The notes under the pieces are model-generated. The model ran no database searches, was not told where the DNA came from, and was given only the letters and a program-made list of their open reading frames with translations. Shown piece by piece: positions 59,598 to 64,000 of a stretch of 64,000 nt of DNA. The translations under genes were made by a program, and so were the position numbers. The stretch is taken from assembly GCF_016775705.1 (NCBI RefSeq), contig NZ_CP068760.1:4650001-4714000 (forward strand). Direction: 5' to 3'. This DNA is from Chryseobacterium cucumeris (GTDB lineage: Bacteria > Bacteroidota > Bacteroidia > Flavobacteriales > Weeksellaceae). Numbering within the stretch: position 1 is the stretch's first letter; each line of letters opens with the position of its first letter.

Positions 59598-60872
59598 TTA
59601 TAAATCTTGTCCTACAACATACTGCAGGTTTTCGTAGTATTGATTCAATTCTTTTTTAGTGTCCAGGATGATCATTTTATTTCCGATATAGGTATCCAGG
59701 AAATCCATATATTCAAGCATGCTGATATTTCTTAGTCTGAAATTCTTCTCATGGCTTACCAGCAAACCGTCCAGCGTAGATTCATAATTTTCATCAATTT
59801 CTTGTGAGACCTGTTGTGTTCTGATATAGTTTCTGAAAACAGATACAATTTCGTTATCAGATTTCATCATGTTTTTACGGGTCTCCAGTTTGCTTTTTTC
59901 AATCTCAAGCTTAGCTTCCTGAATATTCCCTTTGTTACGGTCAAAAATGGGAAGATCCATAGAAACCCCCAGTCCTATAAAATCTTTCATGATATTTCCT
60001 CCGCGGTCATATCCTATAGAAACTGCAACATCAGGTGTTTTCATGGCATTTTGAATTTCCAGATTTTTGGCAGCGTGTTTCTCTTTATTTTTGGAGATCA
60101 TGATATCGGGACGGTTTTCTTTTGCTTTTTCCATCCATTGAGTCACTTCCAGTTCTGATAGTTGTTTTTCGGGCATAACAAATGAATCTGAAATCTCCAG
60201 ATACGTTTGAGAAGGCAGCATTAATAAAGCTTTCAGTTCTACCTGCTGGTCTTCGATTTCCTGCTTCAATGAAACCAGTTTCTTTTTGAATTCAATTTCC
60301 TGTGCTTTTAAGCGGACATATTCAGCTTTACTGATGTTCCCGAGGTTTAATTGATTATTGTAGGATTTCGTTAATTTCTCAATGGAAGTAATTTGCCCTT
60401 GATAGATTTTTTGCTGTTCCTGATTGTAAAGAATTTCAGTAATCGTATTTCTGAGTGTCTTTTTAAGTTCACGCAAAACTTCCTGCAGTTCATACTTCTC
60501 TCCTTCCACTTCTATTTTCTGGAGTTCAATATTTTTTCTTCTTTTCCCCGCAGTCTGAATCACCTGTTCTATCTCGGCAGAAATCTGAGTACTTTTTCCC
60601 CAATTTCTGATAAGCGCAGGCTGTTCTTCGATGTCATAAGTTCTCCATAAATTCACCTCACTGATACTCAATGTAGGATTAGGCCAGTATTTAGCCTGAA
60701 CAGCTCTTGCCTCGGCTTGTGAAATTTCAAGCTTCTGTGCAATAAGGTCAAGGTTTTTAGCCAGAAAAATAGTTTCAGCCTCCTTTCTGCTGATTTTCAT
60801 GGTGTCTGAAATCTGTGCAGAAAAGAAACTGAAACAGGGAATATAAAATAGTGTAAAAAATAGCTTCTTCAA
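59598..60872 (-). CDS. czcC: Outer-membrane efflux channel (CzcC/TolC type)
   Basis: 424 residues if started at TTG 60872, which gives the signal peptide MKKLFFTLFYIPCFSFFSAQ. The longer frame starts with GTG at 60893 inside the -7 promoter element TAGCTTTG (60900-60893), so it cannot be made from that promoter. The rest is the TolC-like repeated helical hairpin pattern (AEARAVQAKYWPNPTLSISE, RPDIMISKNKEKHAAKNLEI, PIFDRNKGNIQEAKLEIEKS). First gene of czcCBA, preceded by OmpR-type half-sites. Confidence 0.9.
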   Translation of the reverse strand: MKKLFFTLFYIPCFSFFSAQISDTMKISRKEAETIFLAKNLDLIAQKLEISQAEARAVQAKYWPNPTLSISEVNLWRTYDIEEQPALIRNWGKSTQISAEIEQVIQTAGKRRKNIELQKIEVEGEKYELQEVLRELKKTLRNTITEILYNQEQQKIYQGQITSIEKLTKSYNNQLNLGNISKAEYVRLKAQEIEFKKKLVSLKQEIEDQQVELKALLMLPSQTYLEISDSFVMPEKQLSELEVTQWMEKAKENRPDIMISKNKEKHAAKNLEIQNAMKTPDVAVSIGYDRGGNIMKDFIGLGVSMDLPIFDRNKGNIQEAKLEIEKSKLETRKNMMKSDNEIVSVFRNYIRTQQVSQEIDENYESTLDGLLVSHEKNFRLRNISMLEYMDFLDTYIGNKMIILDTKKELNQYYENLQYVVGQDL

Positions 60873-60892
60873 GGGTCTCTTATTTAAGACCA

Positions 60893-60900
60893 CAAAGCTA
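60893..60900 (-). promoter_or_regulatory. czcCBA promoter -7 element
   Basis: Minus-strand TAGCTTTG matches TAnnTTTG, 20 bases upstream of the TTG start at 60872. A 12-bp palindrome TCTAATATTAGA follows upstream at 60905-60916. Confidence 0.6.
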
Positions 60901-60943
60901 TTTGTCTAATATTAGAGGGAATTGTAAAGAAAATTAAAATTCG

Positions 60944-60970
60944 GTTAGTTCAACATTAGAGTTTGATTAG
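60944..60970 (-). promoter_or_regulatory. OmpR-type operator: three half-sites at 11-bp spacing upstream of czcC
   Basis: Plus-strand GTTAG at 60944, ATTAG at 60955 and ATTAG at 60966 start exactly 11 bases apart (CTAAY direct repeats on the coding strand). OmpR/PhoB-family regulators bind direct repeats with this helical phasing. The cognate regulator gene is 1.4 kb upstream. Confidence 0.7.
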
Positions 60971-61018
60971 AACTTTTTTAAAACACGAAAAACACAAATC
61001 TTTTCACAAATAACACGA

Positions 61019-62383
61019 TTATGAATGGGTAGGAAATTCCAGGAGAACATTAGTTCCCACATTGACCGTAGAATCAATTTTCATGATAATATGATGATGA
61101 TCAAAAATACTTTTTGAAAGCGATAAACCAATTCCGCTGCCTTTTACAGCATCTACATTTTTTCCTCTATAGAAAGTCTCTGATATTTTCACAAGATCAT
61201 CAGCAGGAATTCCTCTTCCTTCATCTCTGACCTCAATGTACAACTGACTGTTCATTTCAGATAATGTGATCAATATAGGTTTGTCATAGGAATATTTGAT
61301 GGCATTTTCTACAATATTATATAACGCCAGGTAGAGAAGTGTTTCGTTTCCCGGGAATTCCAGTAAAGCAGGTTTTGTTACCTGAAGCTGTATTTTGATA
61401 GATGAATGGTTTTCTTTTGCTTTGGGTTCCAGTTTTGCATAAATCTTCCAGATCAGCTCATCCACTCTCATGAGTTTGTGAGATGATTCCAGTTTGGTCA
61501 TTCCGGACATCAGCAAAAGATTGTTGAGAATATTTTCAATCTCATATACATTTTCCAATGACTCTTTGGCTACTTCCCTATATTCTTCCGGTGTACGGTC
61601 TTTTTGAGCAAATACTTCCAGGTTTCCAGAAATTGCTGCTAAAGGAGTTTTAAATTCATGAGAAACATAATTGATAAAGTTCTGCTGTAAGAGCACATTT
61701 TCGGAAATTCTGCCCAGTAGTTTATTATAAGACTTAATGAGATCTTCAATCTCGTCATTGGTATTGGTAGAAGTAATAATTGCCGTAGAAATGTTATTAT
61801 ACTCTACTTTATTGATCCGTTCTACTACATTGGAGATAGGTTTATAAACTACTTTAGAAAGGTATCTGCTCAGAAAATAGATTGCGAGAAGCCCGATCAA
61901 CAATACGGAAAGCATGATAATAGCCAATCTCAGGATTTGTGACTGAAAAGAATCGTTGGAAGACTTCACAAAAACCACAAAGTCACCTTGGTTATCAGGA
62001 TAAAAAATTCCGTAGTAGAATTGATTATCAGACATAAACTGTATTCCTTTGTTTTTTCGGACAGCCTGCAAATGGGAAAGCTTTATATTCTTATCGTTAA
62101 GGTTATGTCCAAAGGTAACTTCATTATTCTGATTATAAACCGCTACCCTGTTATTCTGAATCAGATGGTTGTATTCTTTTTTAATCTGGGCATGTCGGTC
62201 TTTCGGGAGTTCATCCTTTTCAAGATAATAAATAGCAGAGATAAGAGCCGTATTTCTGAGCTTTTCAAAATAGAAAATCTTGGTACTGTCATAATAGGCA
62301 AAAAATATCACCGCAGATGTGATGATAGAAACGATGCCAAATGAGAGGCTTGAAATAAGGGTAAATCTACTTCTTAGCGTCAT
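61019..62383 (-). CDS. Sensor histidine kinase (CusS/CzcS type)
   Basis: 454 residues. Two membrane helices (about 8-30 and 152-172) enclose a periplasmic sensor domain of about 120 residues; then a HAMP linker (about 173-225), HisKA with FINYVSHEFKTPLAAISGNL (His242) and a HATPase_c with DEGRGIPADD and GSGIGLSLSKSI. Together with the adjacent OmpR-type regulator and downstream czcCBA this suggests metal-responsive control of efflux. The regulator stop is 2 bases upstream. Confidence 0.92.
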   Translation of the reverse strand: MTLRSRFTLISSLSFGIVSIITSAVIFFAYYDSTKIFYFEKLRNTALISAIYYLEKDELPKDRHAQIKKEYNHLIQNNRVAVYNQNNEVTFGHNLNDKNIKLSHLQAVRKNKGIQFMSDNQFYYGIFYPDNQGDFVVFVKSSNDSFQSQILRLAIIMLSVLLIGLLAIYFLSRYLSKVVYKPISNVVERINKVEYNNISTAIITSTNTNDEIEDLIKSYNKLLGRISENVLLQQNFINYVSHEFKTPLAAISGNLEVFAQKDRTPEEYREVAKESLENVYEIENILNNLLLMSGMTKLESSHKLMRVDELIWKIYAKLEPKAKENHSSIKIQLQVTKPALLEFPGNETLLYLALYNIVENAIKYSYDKPILITLSEMNSQLYIEVRDEGRGIPADDLVKISETFYRGKNVDAVKGSGIGLSLSKSIFDHHHIIMKIDSTVNVGTNVLLEFPTHS

Positions 62384-62385
62384 CT

Positions 62386-63060
62386 TCAGTCTTTGATCAA
62401 ATATCCGGTTCCTTTTACTGTATGAATAATTTTCTGTTCTGTCTCATCAATCTTATTACGGACATAGGAAATATAAACATCTACTACATTCGTTGTATTA
62501 TCGAAATCAATTCCCCATACCTTATGTAAAATCTGGGTTCTGCTCAACACTTTATTTTTATTCTCCATCAGAAAAGTAAACAGTTTGTATTCCGTAGGGG
62601 AAAATTCTATTTCCTTATCATTCTGAGTTACTTTATGAAGATCAGTATCAATCACAATATTTCCGCATGATAAATATTGATCCTCCTTTTGGTAGCTCAT
62701 TTTATTTCTTCTGGTTAAAGCTTTAATCCTTGAAATCAATTCTTCAAAATGGAAGGGTTTTGATAAATAATCATCAGCACCCATATCGAGCATTTTGATT
62801 TTATCATCAGGACTGTTCAGGGCACTTAAAACCAAAATCGGAGTATAGTTTCCTTTAAATCTGATAATTTGTGTCAACTGCATGCCATCCAGTCCGGGAA
62901 GCATAATATCCATTAAAATAATATCAAAATCATAGGTATGAAGAAGCTCACGTGCATTTTCCCCGGAATCTGCCAGGGTTGTATTATAGCCAGCCTCGGA
63001 AAGGCCTTTTATCAGGAAATTACTGATTCTTTGATCATCTTCTACCAGCAAAATATTCAT
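62386..63060 (-). CDS. Response regulator, OmpR/PhoB family (CzcR-like)
   Basis: 224 residues. Receiver domain with acidic VEDDQ, phospho-acceptor Asp51 (ILMDIMLPG), and Lys in LSKPFHFEEL; winged-helix DNA-binding domain with FSPTEYKLFTFLMENKNKVL, RTQILHKVWG and VVDVYISYVRNKID. First gene of the two-gene signalling unit. Its likely target is the 11-bp-phased site before czcC. Confidence 0.93.
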   Translation of the reverse strand: MNILLVEDDQRISNFLIKGLSEAGYNTTLADSGENARELLHTYDFDIILMDIMLPGLDGMQLTQIIRFKGNYTPILVLSALNSPDDKIKMLDMGADDYLSKPFHFEELISRIKALTRRNKMSYQKEDQYLSCGNIVIDTDLHKVTQNDKEIEFSPTEYKLFTFLMENKNKVLSRTQILHKVWGIDFDNTTNVVDVYISYVRNKIDETEQKIIHTVKGTGYLIKD

Positions 63061-63099
63061 AAGTCTCTGAAATTTCCCATAAATATAGGTATTCTAATT

Positions 63100-63260
63100 C
63101 AGAAAGAAAGCTGGGGGCCGGAAGCGAGAGGTAATGGAATTTTATAAAGCGATTGTTTCCATTTTATTTCCCTTTAAAAAACATTGAATTTAATTGTAAA
63201 AAAAATCAGTTCTTATCTGTCCAAAAGGAACTTCCAACATCCCGCTTCCAGCTTCCGACC
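63100..63260. repeat. Inverted AAGCTGG/GGAAGC-type sequences between the regulator and rmuC
   Basis: 63109-63128 has AAGCTGGGGGCCGGAAGCGA on the plus strand. On the minus strand 63260-63226 reads GGTCGGAAGCTGGAAGCGGG and continues ATGTTGGAAG. The shared GGAAGC/AAGCTGG words in opposite orientation look like a degraded short repeat, a type I recall in Chryseobacterium intergenic regions. Confidence 0.35.
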
Positions 63261-63280
63261 TTTTTTCATAATTTTGGAAG

Positions 63281-64000
63281 ATGGAGATGATATATTTAAT
63301 TATTGGATTGATTGCCGGTGGTGTACTGGGCGCTGTTATACTATACTTTGTACTAAAATCGTCAATGGTTTCAAGAAGTTCTTATGATGCACTGAACACT
63401 TTATCCATTAAAACCCAATCTGATCTTGAAAATTCAAACCAGAAAATTCAGGAGCTTAATCAAATCATCAGTAAAGAGAAAGAAGCCAATATGCTGCAGC
63501 AGGATCTATTGGATGACCTTAAAAATGAATTTTCTAAAATCTCTGCCGAATATTCATCCTTAAATCTTCAGTTTCAGGAGTTAAAACAAATCAATCAGAG
63601 GCAGACTTCTCAGATAGAAACTCACATTCTTGAAAAACAGACTCTTTATGCTAAAAACTCTGAACTTTCTGCCAAAAATGAAGGTCTTCAACAATCTCTT
63701 GACACCCAGAAAGAAGAAATTGTTAAAATTCAGGAAGATTCTAAACTTCAGTTTGAAAATCTTGCCAATAAAATTTTAGAAGAAAAAACTGAAAAGTTTA
63801 CTACCTTAAATCAAAATAACTTAAAAAATATCCTTGAACCTTTTCAGGAGAAAATCGCGGATTTAAAAAATAGAGTCAACGAAGCTTACGAAAAGGAAAA
63901 TAAAGAACGTTTCTCCCTTGCAGAAAAGGTGAAAGAACTGGCAGAACTGAACCAGCAGATTTCCGAAGATGCCAAAAAATTAACCCGTGCCCTGAAAGGA
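63281..64000 (+). CDS. rmuC: DNA recombination protein RmuC (partial, C-terminus off right edge)
   Basis: 240 codons are visible. N-terminal membrane helix (IYLIIGLIAGGVLGAVILYFV), then a long coiled coil (about 35-190: LNQIISKEKEANMLQQDLLD and similar heptads), and the start of the RmuC core (LANKILEEKTEKFTTLNQ, LEPFQEKIADLKNRVNEAYE, ERFSLAEKVKELAELNQQIS). RmuC is a nuclease-fold protein that limits inversions at short repeats. Starts MEM; the second Met (63287) is an alternative start. Confidence 0.88.
   Translation, partial: MEMIYLIIGLIAGGVLGAVILYFVLKSSMVSRSSYDALNTLSIKTQSDLENSNQKIQELNQIISKEKEANMLQQDLLDDLKNEFSKISAEYSSLNLQFQELKQINQRQTSQIETHILEKQTLYAKNSELSAKNEGLQQSLDTQKEEIVKIQEDSKLQFENLANKILEEKTEKFTTLNQNNLKNILEPFQEKIADLKNRVNEAYEKENKERFSLAEKVKELAELNQQISEDAKKLTRALKG

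Noticed and set aside
1..64000. CRISPR array, tRNA, rRNA, replication origin or complete prophage
   Set aside because: No regularly spaced repeats, cloverleaf, rRNA-like sequence, DnaA-box cluster or phage genes were seen on either strand.

Overview
The window reads as a chromosomal segment of a low-GC Bacteroidetes bacterium, most like the Chryseobacterium/Weeksellaceae branch of the Flavobacteriia. The evidence is promoters of the TTTG-N19-TAnnTTTG type, a type 9 secretion (T9SS) sorting domain on a protease, zinc-ligand-poor L36 and S14, rpsJ placed in the str operon, MITE-like repeats, and many small lipoproteins and TonB/RND envelope systems. No rRNA, tRNA, CRISPR array or complete insertion sequence was found. 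Gene assignment is by reading translated sequence and motifs; no database search was possible.

Layout. (1) 1-3623, minus: a polyamine/envelope operon in the order speD, DUF4178 membrane protein, 64-aa membrane peptide, DUF350, and a membrane-embedded spermidine synthase that runs off the left edge. (2) 3644-6027, minus: two amidinohydrolase-fold arginine-processing enzymes around a four-helix-bundle (S23/IVP) gene flanked by inverted GAGTTTGAG-rich sequence. (3) 6316-6480, plus: a double-glycine-leader, six-cysteine peptide gene. (4) gltA and eno. (5) 9470-12717: a LuxR/HisKA_3 two-component operon with an unknown cytosolic protein and separate membrane proteins. Two almost identical promoters carry a shared inverted-repeat operator, one before the regulator and one before the last gene. 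(6) A GH35 beta-galactosidase and a small lipoprotein. (7) 15382-29183: the S10-spc-alpha ribosomal operon, rplC through rplQ, with its own consensus promoter.

(8) 29375-47426 separates the S10 operon from the str operon (rpsL-rpsG-fusA-rpsJ, 47759-51118), which lies upstream in the same orientation. This 18.6-kb block holds a LysR regulator with divergent rhodanese and acetyltransferase genes, and a GlpR-type regulator divergent from glpD-glpK-glpF plus a beta-barrel protein. It continues with two secreted proteins and a 906-aa TPR-like protein, then a degenerate IS3-type element, a T9SS metalloprotease, an iron-permease-family protein and a TonB siderophore receptor. (9) 51553-55322: dps, pncB, a YCII-domain secreted protein, a second double-glycine six-cysteine peptide, a 158-bp MITE-like repeat and a DUF5995 gene. 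(10) 55381-63060: czcCBA-type heavy-metal RND efflux operon behind an OmpR-type two-component system, with three half-sites at 11-bp spacing upstream of czcC. (11) rmuC begins at 63281 and runs off the right edge.

The most unusual signals are the paired two-component promoters (9797-9864 and 12715-12783), the two six-cysteine GG-leader peptides, the SpeD/DUF4178/DUF350/membrane spermidine synthase cluster, the 11-bp-phased operator before czcC, and the internally deleted IS3-like element at 41525-41762.
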